Assembly: GCF_004011695.2 (NCBI RefSeq)
Contig: NC_082406.1
Location: forward strand, 1,178,001-1,242,000
Direction of reading: 5' to 3'
DNA from: Ascochyta rabiei
Taxonomy: Eukaryota > Ascomycota > Dothideomycetes > Pleosporales > Didymellaceae
Length of the DNA: 64,000 bases
The position numbers and the translations under genes are program-made. A model generated the notes under the pieces. It was not told the DNA's origin. It worked only from the letters and a program-made list of their open reading frames with translations, and made no database searches. Within the stretch, counting starts at the first letter, position 1, and each line of letters starts with the position of its first letter. Positions 49,901 to 60,654 of this stretch are shown piece by piece.

Positions 49901-50620
49901 AAAGGAAATCTATACTATAAACTATAATATTAGTAAAGGCTAAATTGTATACAACAGAGAACTAGAAGGAATAATAAGAGGCTTTAAAATTATAGCTACT
50001 ATAGCTACTATAGAATAGAACGTCTAAGTCTTTATAGTTAACTAGGTAGCTATTCTAAGACTAAAAACTTCTTTAAATAAGCCTTGATAAGCTTAGTAAA
50101 TATACTGTATAAAGGCAGCTAAAACTATTAAAGATAAAGAAGCTATAATAAGCCTTAAATAGACCTCTAGCTACTAAGACATTATAGGAAACAAGAAAGC
50201 AGACCTTCTAGTATAAGAAGTAATAAAAAAGAGGCCTACTTTTAACACTATAAGCATTACTATAACTAGAATCTAAGTAAAAGCTATTATAAAAGATAAA
50301 TAGGTTTATAAACTAGTTACCTATAAAGCTAAAGTAATCCTAAGGAAAATAGACACCTACGCGGCAAAATACTAGCTAGGACTAATAAACAGAATAAAAC
50401 TACCTAAAAATACTAAATAAGAGATAGTAAGTACCTACTACTAACTAAAACTAGGATATAGATATAATAAAGTATACCTCTATAACCTATAGAAGGTAGA
50501 TAGTAATAGATATATCTATAGCTATATACAAATAACGTAATACCTTCTACTTAGCTATAAAGAATATAAATAAGTAAGAAAAACAATATAGGACAACCTA
50601 TAAGGATAATAACTCTTAAT
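46960..50620 (+). pseudogene. LINE ORF2: AP endonuclease, reverse transcriptase, RNase H
   Basis: The endonuclease carries LILLGDFNIYYPQ at about 47244-47285, the LLGDFN box of apurinic endonucleases that nick the target. RT has KAYRVITLLSYLGKVIERLV near 48450, VFLDIKEAFNYV near 48655, the region resembling GSSILPILF near 48845 and the active site FYLNNLAII near 48916-48945 (YVDD to YLNN). A LINE-specific tail (LQGLQNLALRKILGTFQT) is near 49370. RNase H begins IYTDASSIEVG at about 49839 with its first Asp intact. Stops are RIP-type TAG and TAA. Coding fades near 50620, before the tail. Confidence 0.88.
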
Positions 50621-50914
50621 AAACCTACTACTCTACACAACCTAGGGAATTCTAGCTACTCTAGCTTTTATCTTAGATACTAGAGTAGGTACCTATAAGT
50701 AGTACCTATAATAAATAATAGACACCTAAAAATTACTATTAACTCTCTAGAGTATAGGCTCTTACTATAGGACTCTAAACCTATATTTACTACGTTTTAC
50801 AACTATACTTCTTAAATTACTAGAGTAGCTTAACTACTCTCGTCTTATATAGTCTTAGACTTATATAGAATATTAAACTTATTAATTAATTAATTAATTA
50901 ACTAGCTATTAAGA

Positions 50915-52191
50915 CATCCTAAATACTAGAGGTACCTCTAGGATAACTATAGGGATAGAAGTTATTAATAATTAATATATGTCTATTTAAGAATTATACA
51001 TAATAGAGCTACTAAGCTACCCTTTTAGAAACTTCTTTATCCTTAACTTAGGATTAATAATCTATATTACAAATAATAAGGACTAGATTTAAGACCTTAC
51101 TCTACCTATATTAAATAACTACCTATAGGTAGAAAACTTCTAGGTATAGATATAGAGATATAGCACTATCTATCTCTATCTATTAAATATAAGCTAACTA
51201 ACTACTCTTAAACTATATAATGTAGTATAGTGCCTAGACATACTTTATAACCTTATCTCTTTCTAATAACTACGTTAATAGGGCATCTAGTAGGATATAA
51301 AAGGAGATCTAACTTAGCTTAGATAAGTAGATAACATAGCTATTATATCCTTAGATAAATAATATAGATAATAGGTACTTAGGAAATAGCTATAGACAGT
51401 ATTTATAATAAAACTAATATAAAGCTAAATACCTAAGACTACTACTACTCTACTATAGTAAAAGCAGATAGGGCACTCTAGAGCTACTACTATTAAACAC
51501 CTTATCTAACATTCTTAGGGGGTAAGAATTAGGGGTATTACTATAGTCTAATGTAATGCTTATAGATAGGCTAAGACTAAGAGGTAAATTAGTTAAACAC
51601 TACAATTAGTAATAAAGGGATAGGAGAGCGTATAGTAATTAACTTCTACTTATAAAAAAAAAAGCTTTACTAAGAAAAAGAGCTAATTACTTACTATTAA
51701 TAGGCAATCTATCTTCCTCTAGGACTTCTATTTTAAAGATAATTAACTAGGAAAGATAATTATCTACTTTCTAGACACTCTTATACAATTCCTATTTAAG
51801 TAATATAAGATCTAGGTTAAGGTAATTAAGTATAATAGTAAGATTACTACAATAAAACTATAAGTATTATAATAGTGCACTGTATAATGAATTAGGCTTA
51901 AGCCTTCTGTACTAGACACCTAAGTATAGAATAGAGGTACTAAACGCTTAGAGGGTGTAATAAAAGATAAGGCACCTACTATAAGATTAGACGTAAACCT
52001 TCTATAGAAAATGTAGCTAGAGATTATAAGAGCAGCAGTATACCTATATAACTAAACACTAAGGTTATTTAATAACTAGAAAATACTCTATAATGTGTTC
52101 TTTACCTATATAGCTTAACTAGCTAGCTTAAATATATAAAGTAAGAAACTAAATTAGGCATATCTAAAAGTATATAGATATTGTTTAATAT
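50915..52191 (+). pseudogene. Copia K protease and integrase (truncated)
   Basis: It is a continuation of 44786 after the LINE, parallel to 17400-18670 of Copia C (for example gactactactactctactat near 51440 and aattaggcttaagcc near 51890). It stops within the integrase, where LTR-alpha of J begins. Confidence 0.83.
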
Positions 52192-53045
52192 AATAATTTA
52201 AAAAGTAAGCTATACAACTACAAATATAAAAACTAAGAGAATACTTCTTAAAAAAACTATAAGTAAGAAGATTATAATATAAACTATTTCTAAGTAGATA
52301 TAGTTAAAGCTATAATAGAAGCTATAGAAGCTTAGAAATACTTATAAGCCTAGTAAATAGGTATAACATACCTAATAAACTAAATTTAAATATTACCTAA
52401 GCTCTACTAGTCCTAACTTAGTCTCTAAAGAGAATAGAAGTTAAGGAATAGAAGAAATACACAAATTTTGTAATAAAAACCTTATAGTAAGGAGTAACCT
52501 ATTATTTATTACACTAGCGCATCTTAGACTAGATACATTACTAGCTAATATATAATATCTAAGATTAGTAAGCCTATACTACTAGCAGCGCTAGTGTAAT
52601 AAATTATTCTAAACTAACTTTTTAATACCTTGCTTACAATTGTGCTAAAACGCGCTTTTTAAGGTTTCTTCTCTAATACTAGAATAAACCTTATAAGACT
52701 AAGTACAAATAAAAAATATAAGATTATAATACTTTAAGTATAAGAGTACTAAAAATAAATCTAAAACACTAAGTGTTTTACTAAGGGGTAATCCAAAACC
52801 GGATCTAGCCCTATCTAAAACTAGATCTAGGCCTATCTAAAAAACCAGATATAGGCCTATCTAAAACTAGATCTAGGCCTATCTAAAACCAGATCTAGGT
52901 CTACCTAAAACTAGATCTAGGCTAATCTAAAAACTAGATCTAGGCGTATCCGAAACTATAAAGGATAAATACTACTCTCTCTCTGTAGTTATAAAATTAA
53001 TTAATTTAACTATTACTTCTACAACTATTACTACCAATTTTCACA
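52192..53045 (+). repeat. 3' LTR (LTR-alpha) of Copia J
   Basis: It is 854 bp, tgtttaatataata to ttttcaca, followed by the target copy gagtt (53046-53050). It has about seven to eight 22-bp gatctagg units at 52795-52950 and the inverted-repeat module at 52505-52606. Confidence 0.9.
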
Positions 53046-53050
53046 GAGTT

Positions 53051-56000
53051 AAAGTATCCTTACTAGATTTATTTTTAGTTCTTTAATAAGTTTAACGTTA
53101 TTTTCTATTAGAAAAACATTATATATATAGATTATTAGATAGATATTTATCTTTTTATTTATTAAGATACCTTATTCTATAAATATAGGCTTAAAATCTA
53201 GTTTACTTAGTATAGCTTTTAGGTATAGATACTAGGCTCTAGGTATATATTTTATTTTATAACTTAGTTTATTTAATTTATAAACCTTAGTCTTATCTTT
53301 AAAAAGCCTATAGGTGATTATATATATATATCTAAATCTATAGGTATATATAGAAAAGTGTTTTTAAAATTAAGCTATATTATTTCTAAATCTAGAAATA
53401 CTGTTATAAATAGTAGAAGTCTTATAATATCTATTCTTATTATATTTATAAAGGTTTCTAGGTAGTCTAGTCTATAGATTTAGCTAAGCCCTTTTATAAC
53501 CTATCTTACTTTATATTTAATAATGTTGTAATTAGAGTCTTCTATAATCTTAAACACCTACTATCCCTTTAGTGCTCTTCTAGTTTTAGGTAGCTCTAGT
53601 AGTAACTAGGTATTTTGCTTCTTTAGTTAATTAAACTCTAATTTACAAGCTTTAAGCTATTCCTTATTATTTTCTAAATTTATTACTTTAAAGTAGGTAA
53701 CTAGCTCTAGACTAGTATTACTAGTTATAAATACTAATCTATCTTTTAAGTTACTATAGTAGTTGTAAATACTACTATTAGTTTACTCTTAGTTTTATAT
53801 ACTATTAGAGTTACTAGGTAGACTATCTACTCTAGTATCTTAGTCATTATTCTCGTAGAAGAACTCTTAATTACTTCTTTTATTATTACTTAGTTCTTTA
53901 TTAAAGTCTATTATAATTCTGTCTTAGTTTTTAGTATTATTATTAAATTTACCTTCTAGGATTATAGTATCTCTTGTTTGTATAATCCTCTTAGATAGAT
54001 ATTCTAAGATAAAGTAAATATATTAGTTGGACGCTATTTAAATTCCTTTCTTAGCTCTAGGCTTAAGCTTTATAAGGCCTATTATTTTACCCTTATAGTA
54101 TGCTATAGAGCTCTAAATCCTTAGATTATCTATATTTAGTTATTTATTATAGAGGTTTTTAAATATTAATATAGATAAATAGAGGTTTAGAGTTATATTA
54201 TATATATAGATAGCTGTTTTAACTACCTCTACCTAGTATAGAAGATTTATATTAGTATTGAATAGTAATATCCTAGTTATTTCTATAATAGTTTAAATTT
54301 TCTCTCTATTAAACTATTTTGTTGTAGCGTATAGGGGCTTCAAAATTAATAAATTATACTATTTTTAATAGTAAATCTTTTAATTAGAGAATTATTAAAT
54401 TCTCTACTATTATCTAATCCTATTGTCTTAAAAGATGGATTAAATTAGTTTTCTACTTTTAGTTTATATTCTTTAAAAGATTCTAGGCCCTCTAATTTTT
54501 GTTTTAAGAGCTTAAAGTTTAGTTCTCTAGTAGTACTATCTAGAAAAAAGATAATATATCTATATCCTACTTTTTAACTAGAAGTTCTAGGTCTATAAAT
54601 ATCTATTCCTACTTTTAATAGATAAATAGTTAGTTTATACATTATAACTCTTAATTTATAATTAGTTTATTTTACCTATATATAGGCTACACAGTTAAAA
54701 CTATAGTTTTATAGTATTATAATATTATATAGTTTACTTATAGTATCTATACTTTTATATCTAAATTAATTCTAATATAGCTCTACCTTATATATAGTAG
54801 ATTTATTAGAATCTAGGTAAAGTACATAGTTCTTATAGTTTAATTTATCTATAAAGCTATCTTTTATAATAATCTTATTTATAAGGTCTAGTATATATAT
54901 GTTATAAGCATACTTAGCTTTAATAACTAGACTATCTCTTATTAAGATAGCTTCTTCCTTTGTAAGGTTTACTTTAAAGTCTTTTTCTATTAATTTTTAA
55001 ATAGATAAAAGGTTTATAGAGAAGATAAGTATAAAGAGGTAATTATTTAGTATAATTTTTTTATTATTTACTATAAAGCATATGTTTCTAATAGCTATAA
55101 TATCAATAGTAGTATTATTACCCTAGCCTAATTTAATTACTTTATCTACTAAATTACCTTCTAAAAGCAGTAACCTATTACAAATTAATTGCTAAGTACT
55201 TCCTAAATCTAGTATTAAGTTTAGTTTATTAAACTAAACTGTAGGTTATTATTATAATGTACCTTATTATCTAAATCTTCTAGTAAATCTAGATCTATTT
55301 AGTCTAGAGATAAGAGAGCTGTATCTTATTCTTTTTTAACCCTTTTATCTACTATATTTTTTAGCTAGATAAGGTAATTGTTAAATAGAATTATAGGTAT
55401 ATTACGTATTAAACTAATTAGGTTTCTTTTCTAGATTTAAAAACTAGTAACTTCTTATTTAATGCGTATTTACTTTAAAGCTTTTATAATAGCATTGCTT
55501 TATAAACTTATTCTTTTAATATAATTTATGTTTTGTTTAATATAGTACTTTTTTAGTACTTTTTTAGCAAGAAGAATTATTAACTAAATTAGAAAATAGT
55601 TTTTCTATATTTATTTTATCTAAATTCTAATAAAAAGATAAAGTAATAATAGTAACAAATCCCTAATAATCTAGAGTTAGATTGTTAAAAACATAATTAA
55701 GTACTACTTACTTAGGTAATTAAATTCCTTTTAAGCTTAGATTATTATTAAGATATTTAATTTTGCTTATAATGTTTCACTTAAATTAAATTTCTAGAGA
55801 TAGAATTTAAAGAATTTTTTTAATAAAAGAAGTTTAGCTATAAATCCTTCTAGAGAGTATATACTTACTAGAGTAATCTAGTAATCTATAGTAGTAGTAC
55901 ACTTCTAAATTTATATACTAGGGCCTTTTTTACAACTAAGTATAATATATACTTTTACCTTTCTGTCTATAGTAGTTAGAATAATAATTAGCTTATTATT

Positions 56001-56110
56001 ATCATTATAGATAGCCTTATAGAGATCCTTAGTAGTAACAATAGCTATTATTTAGTTACTCTAGAATCCGTAATTAGCTTAGCTAGAGAGCCTTTTAGTT
56101 TTAAGAGAAT
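53051..56110 (-). pseudogene. Copia I gag, protease, integrase and start of RT
   Basis: It reads leftward. The start near 56110 is equivalent to 40761 of Copia J, but the ATG is lost. Gag, pre-integrase (SIDTISKLYNI near 54740) and integrase (DIYRPRTSS, RYIIFFLDSTTRELN near 54580-54500) mirror J. RT follows with LLELPKTRRALKGQ near 53590, FKIIEDSNYNIIKYKVRQVI near 53520 and the region around 53135 where YVDD has become YIYN. It is cut at 53051 by Copia J and continues at 39726. Confidence 0.87.
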
Positions 56111-56230
56111 TTAATATTTTTTAATTTTAAGTTAGAATTGTATATTTGTACTTTTTTAATCTAAGAGATGTAAATTAAGAAATATTTAGTTTAGATATTA
56201 TTTAGGTAACAGTGCGCTAGGCTTATAAAT

Positions 56231-57007
56231 TGTTAAAAATTAGAAGTAATAGTTAAACTAATTAATTTAGTAACTACAGAGAGAGAGCAGTATTTATCCT
56301 TCCTAAGATTAGATAATCTAGAATAAACAATCTCTGTGTTTTCCTTATAATTTTAGATAGATAGCTTCTAGTTTTAGATAGGGCTAGATCTAGTTTTAGG
56401 TTACCTCTTAGTAACACACTTAGTGTTTTAGATTTATTTTTAGTACTCTTATACTTAGAGTATTATAATCTTATAGTCTTTATTTCTACTTAGTCTTACT
56501 AGGTATATACTAGTATTAGGGGAAAAACCTTTAAAAACGCGTTTTAACACGATAGTAAGTAAGGTGTTAAAAAGTTAGTTTAGAATAATTTATTACACTA
56601 GCGCTGCTAGTAGTATAGGCTTACTAATCTTAGATAGTATATATTAGCTAGTAATATATCTAGTATAAGATACGCTAGTATAATAAATAATAGATTATCT
56701 CTAACCCTAAAGCTTTTTTTACAGAATTTATGTATTTCTTCTATTCCCTAACTACTATTCTTTTTAGAGGCTTAGTTAGGACTAGTAGAGCTTAGGTAAT
56801 ATCTTTATTTAGTTTATTAAGTATATAATACCTATTACTAGGCTTATACGTATTACTAGACTTCTACAGCTTATATTATAGCTTTAACTATATCTACTAA
56901 GAAATAGTTTATATTATAATCTCTTTATTATAGTTTATTTAAAAATTATTCTCTTAGCTTATATTTATCGTTGTATTGCTTACTTCTAAGTTATTTTATA
57001 TTAAATA
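56231..57007 (-). repeat. 5' LTR (LTR-alpha) of Copia I, first LTR of a tandem array
   Basis: It is 777 bp, tgttaaaaattagaag to ttatattaaata, inverted. It has only one or two 22-bp units (56365-56400), the shortest minisatellite of the set. Its far half, from about 56695, is part of an 873-bp duplication. Confidence 0.85.
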
Positions 57008-57880
57008 GAAGTAATACTAAAACTAATTAATTTTGTTACTACGGAGAGAGAGCAGTATTTATCCTTTCTAAGATTAGATAATCTAGAATAAACAATCTCC
57101 GTGTTTTCCTTATAATTTTAGATAGATAGCTTCTAGTTTTAGATAGGCCTAGATCTAGTTTTAGATAGGCCTAGATATAGTTTTAGATAGGCCTAGATCT
57201 AGTTCTAGATAGGCCTAGATATAGTTTTAGATAGGCCTAGATCCGGTTTTTAATAGGCCTAGATCTAGCTTTAGGTTACCTCTTAGTAAAATACTTAGTA
57301 TTTTAGATTTATTTTTAGTACTATTATACTTAGAGTATAATAATCTTATATTCTTTATTTTTACTTAGTTATACTAGGTATATTCTAGTATTATAAAAGA
57401 AACCTTAAAAACGCGTTTTAATATAATTGTAAGTAGAGTGTTAAAAGGTTAGTTTAGAATAATTTATTACACTAGCGCTGCTAGTAGTATAGGCTTACTA
57501 ATCTTAGGTAGTATATATTAGCTAGTAATATATCTAGTCTAAGAGGTGCTAGTGTAATAAAAATATATTATCTCTAACCCTAAAGCTTTTTTTACAGAAT
57601 TTATGTATTTCTTCTATTCCCTAACTACTATTCTTTTTAGAGGCTTAGTTAGGACTAGTAGAGCTTAGGTAATATCTTTATTTAGTTTATTAAGTATATA
57701 ATACCTATTACTAGGCTTATACGTATTACTAGACTTCTACAGCTTATATTATAGCTTTAACTATATCTACTAAGAAATAGTTTATATTATAATCTCTTTA
57801 TTATAGTTTATTTAAAAATTATTCTCTTAGCTAATATTTATCGTTGTATTGCTTACTTCTAAGTTATTTTATATTAAATA
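57008..57880 (-). repeat. LTR-alpha, second in tandem array
   Basis: It abuts the previous LTR directly and lacks about 12 bp of the expected start (begins gaagtaatac). It has about seven 22-bp units (57120-57275). It is almost identical to the next copy. Confidence 0.85.
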
Positions 57881-58743
57881 GAAGTAATACTAAAACTAAT
57901 TAATTTTGTTACTACGGAGAGAGAGCAGTATTTATCCTTTCTAAGATTAGATAATCTAGAATAAACAATCTCCGTGTTTTCCTTATAATTTTAGATAGAT
58001 AGCTTCTAGTTTTAGATAGGCCTAGATCTAGTTTTAGATAGGCCTAGATATAGTTTTAGATAGGCCTAGATCTAGTTCTAGATAGGCCTAGATATAGTTT
58101 TAGATAGGCCTAGATCCGGTTTTTAATAGGCCTAGATCTAGCTTTAGGTTACCTCTTAGTAAAATACTTAGTATTTTAGATTTATTTTTAGTACTATTAT
58201 ACTTAGAGTATAATAATCTTATATTCTTTATTTTTACTTAGTTATACTAGGTATATTCTAGTATTATAAAAGAAACCTTAAAAACGCGTTTTAATATAAT
58301 TGTAAGTAGAGTGTTAAAAGGTTAGTTTAGAATAATTTATTACACTAGCGCTGCTAGTAGTATAGGCTTACTAATCTTAGGTAGTATATATTAGCTAGTA
58401 ATATATCTAGTCTAAGAGGTGCTAGTGTAATAAAAAATATATTACTCCTATCCCTAAGGTTTTTATTACAAAGTTTGTGTGTTTCTTCTATTCCTTAACT
58501 ACTATTCTTCTTAGAGGCTTAGCTAAGAGTAGTATAGCTTAGGTAATATTTTTATTTAGTTTATTAGGTATATTATATCTATTACCGGGCTTATAATTAT
58601 TACTAGACGTCTTTAGCTTATATTATAGCTTTAACTATAGATTAAGCTGTAATTTTATAGTTTGTCTAAAAAGTGTTCTCTTAGTTTATATTTATAGTTG
58701 TATTATTTACTTTTAATATATTTAAATTATTTTATATTAAACA
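57881..58743 (-). repeat. LTR-alpha, third in tandem array
   Basis: It begins with the same truncated start (gaagtaatac) and the same unit structure as 57008. From about 58440 it departs from the duplicated sequence and ends atattaaaca, followed by Gypsy G sequence. Confidence 0.85.
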
Positions 58744-58805
58744 CACGTAAAGGAAGGTAAGGAATAGAAGATAGTGTTTAGAATATGTTATAGTTATTAT
58801 ATATA

Positions 58806-60654
58806 ACGTGTTTTACTACTAAGTAGTATAACACTACTAGGTAGCGCGCTCTTACTAACATTATAACTATTATAGACTATTATAATAATACTACTATAGT
58901 ACTATACGTAATAATCCTATAATAAAGGTATACTCTACCTTACTATCTAAACTATAGAAGCTACTATACTAGATAGTATAAAATACGTATCTAAGGTATT
59001 TAACATTCTAGAAACAATACTAAGATAGTAACACGCTAGAAAGCGCGCCTAACGTAACTGTTAACCTAACTTAAGTAAGCTAGATAAGATAGAAAAGGAG
59101 GTAATAGTAGTATATATATTTAAGCTAGATATATAAGAAATAGGCGCTATAAGAACTATAGTGTAAGAAATAGGTAATAATCTTCTTACTACACGCAGTA
59201 AAGAACCTATTAGTAAGAACTAGGTAGATAGGTTTAGGACGCATACTAAGGAGGTTAAGCTTTAACATAGTTACTTAAATAATTATTAATAAGCTCTAAA
59301 TAAAGATCTAAATATTATAGAGCTCTAGATTAAGCTAGTTAGAAAATAAATAAGAAGTATAGAAATCTAGATAAAGACATATATAACTTTAATAAGTCTA
59401 GCTTTATAATAGGTATAATTACTACTTAAATAGTCTTTATAGGCTCTAAGAAGTAAAGTAATTCTAAGAAGATATAGCTAGGTAACTAAGACTAGGTTAT
59501 AATTATCTAGGGTATCTGTACTAGTAGATAGGCTGTTCTACCCTTTATTATCTTTAGTAGTAAGGTTCTTATATTAAGCTAGTACCTAGACCTACCTTAT
59601 AAATAGGTAATAAAGACTAGCACTAATAGCTAGATAATAAATAAGCTTAGTATAAAGAAGCTAAAGTACTTTAATAGGTTTATAAAGAAGCATACTATAG
59701 GTATATACTATCTACTAATTATAGATAGCTATAAGAGCTACTAGAGCTATAAATTTTATAAGTCCTATAAGAAATAGAGGATTATTACTCTCTATATACC
59801 TTCTTACTTATTATACCTACTATAGCCGCTTAATATAGGCTGTTTTACCCCTTTAAAGCAGGTATACTCTACTATAATTAATAACTAGGTGAGGTACTCT
59901 ATTACATATAGATATAAAAGAGATGTTCTTACTAGCTTTTTATTATACTTTTAATTAGATAATTATTAAGAAAAATATTCTAGTAAGCTTTAGAGGCTCT
60001 AGTTTAGTACTCTATAACCTAGAGTAAGTGCTATTAAAGCTTAATATAGTGCTTTACACGCTAACACCTCTACTACTAGAGGCTACTCTATAGAAGTTAA
60101 AAACGCTAGCTACTCTAAAAGAGATAGAGGTGTAATTAACGCTAGGTTGTAAGCGCATATAAAGGCATAGAGAATTACTAGTCTTTTCTCTTCTATAGGC
60201 TGTTAATTTACTTATAAAAGGTATAGCTATTATAGGTTATAACCTAGTATTATAGGTATAGAAACTAGCTTATATCTATAAGGTAATAGCTACTCTAATA
60301 GAGTAGTATAGTTATAAAAGAAAGTATATTTAAATAGAGAAGATTTCTATAGTAGGTAACGTATATAATTTAATAGCTAAGAAGAACTATAGTAGTAGGT
60401 AGGTAGCTAAACGGCCTATAAAGAGGGTATGTAAGAAGAGGTACTATAGGTATTATAGTAACACTAGCTATAATATACATACCTATATAGGAGAAATTAT
60501 AGATATAGATAATAGTAACACTTCTAAATAGTATATTAGGCTAGTATAATTATTAGTACAGTGTTATAGTGTAGTAGTAAAAGTCTATAATAGTTATAAT
60601 ATAAGTAAGAGTACGCTACTTAGTAGGGGTACGCTGCTTAGTAGTAAAACACGT
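58806..60654 (+). mobile_element. Fot1/pogo DNA transposon 2, heavily mutated
   Basis: It is 1849 bp with terminal inverted repeats of about 65-75 bp (58806-58885 and 60580-60654), starting acgtgttttactac and sharing ttataactattatagac. The target duplication is TA (58804-58805 and 60655-60656). It interrupts the RT of Gypsy G a second time, 60 bp from the Copia I junction. Its TIRs differ from those of Fot1/pogo 1, so it is another family of the group. Confidence 0.9.
58930..60600 (+). pseudogene. Fot1/pogo transposase 2
   Basis: The plus frame begins near ILDSIKYVSKVFNI (helix-turn-helix) and has KLDKIEKEVIVVYIFKLD. The DDE region has DIYNFNKSSF near 59376 (relatives FDETGF), LLIIDSYKSY near 59713-59745 (relatives LDGHESH, Asp kept) and PLNIGCFTPL near 59826-59856 (relatives PLDVGCF, Asp to Asn). 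The later part resembles the family's LVLYNLEQVLLKLN and TLATLKEIEVQ. RIP stops are frequent. The start codon is not recoverable. Confidence 0.85.

Larger units (their letters stand above)
44787..50900 (+). mobile_element. Tad-like LINE retrotransposon
   Basis: It is 6114 bp and is flanked by a perfect 14-bp target duplication, actagctattaaga (44773-44786 and 50901-50914). It ends in an attaattaatta tail (50881-50900), typical of fungal LINEs with simple-repeat tails. It holds two consecutive reading frames: ORF1 with zinc knuckles, and ORF2 with endonuclease, RT and RNase H. It has no LTRs. It sits at the gag-protease boundary of Copia K. Copia C, which lacks the insertion, shows the empty site at about 17390-17405. 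Confidence 0.93.
43378..52191 (+). mobile_element. Copia element K (LTR-beta family), 3' truncated, with LINE inside
   Basis: It has a 5' LTR (43378-43539), then gag (43560-44786), a LINE (44787-50900) and protease-integrase (50915-52191). It parallels Copia C (16157-18670) closely, then stops inside the region matching 18670 of C. The 3' LTR of Copia J begins directly. K's RT, RNase H and 3' LTR are gone. Confidence 0.87.
39727..53045 (+). mobile_element. Copia element J, with Copia K and a LINE nested inside
   Basis: The 5' LTR is 39727-40586 and the 3' LTR is 52192-53045, both LTR-alpha. The 5-bp duplication tagtt/gagtt (four of five matches) surrounds it inside the RT of Copia I, and I's frame is restored on removal. 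The interior holds J's own gag to integrase (40761-43377), then Copia K. J's RT and RNase H are absent, so a deletion must have removed J's pol 3' half together with K's 3' half. Confidence 0.85.
37975..57007 (-). mobile_element. Copia element I (minus strand), with Copia J nested inside
   Basis: This is a Copia element of the LTR-alpha family. The 3' LTR is at 37975-38816 and the 5' LTR at 56231-57007, possibly extended by the tandem LTRs to 58743. The polypurine tract, minus strand, is cttaagagggta next to 38816. Internal parts are 38817-39726 and 53046-56230. They join in frame once Copia J and its 5-bp duplication (tagtt 39722-39726, gagtt 53046-53050) are removed, restoring a reading like LSNLGKAKYFLGIE across the junction. 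No target duplication could be matched at the outer ends (aatta against cacgt). The right-end LTR array probably explains this. Confidence 0.85.

Noticed and set aside
37968..58748. Target duplication for Copia I at its outer ends
   Set aside because: The flanks aatta and cacgt do not match even allowing RIP transitions. The right end lies in a rearranged LTR array, so none is claimed.
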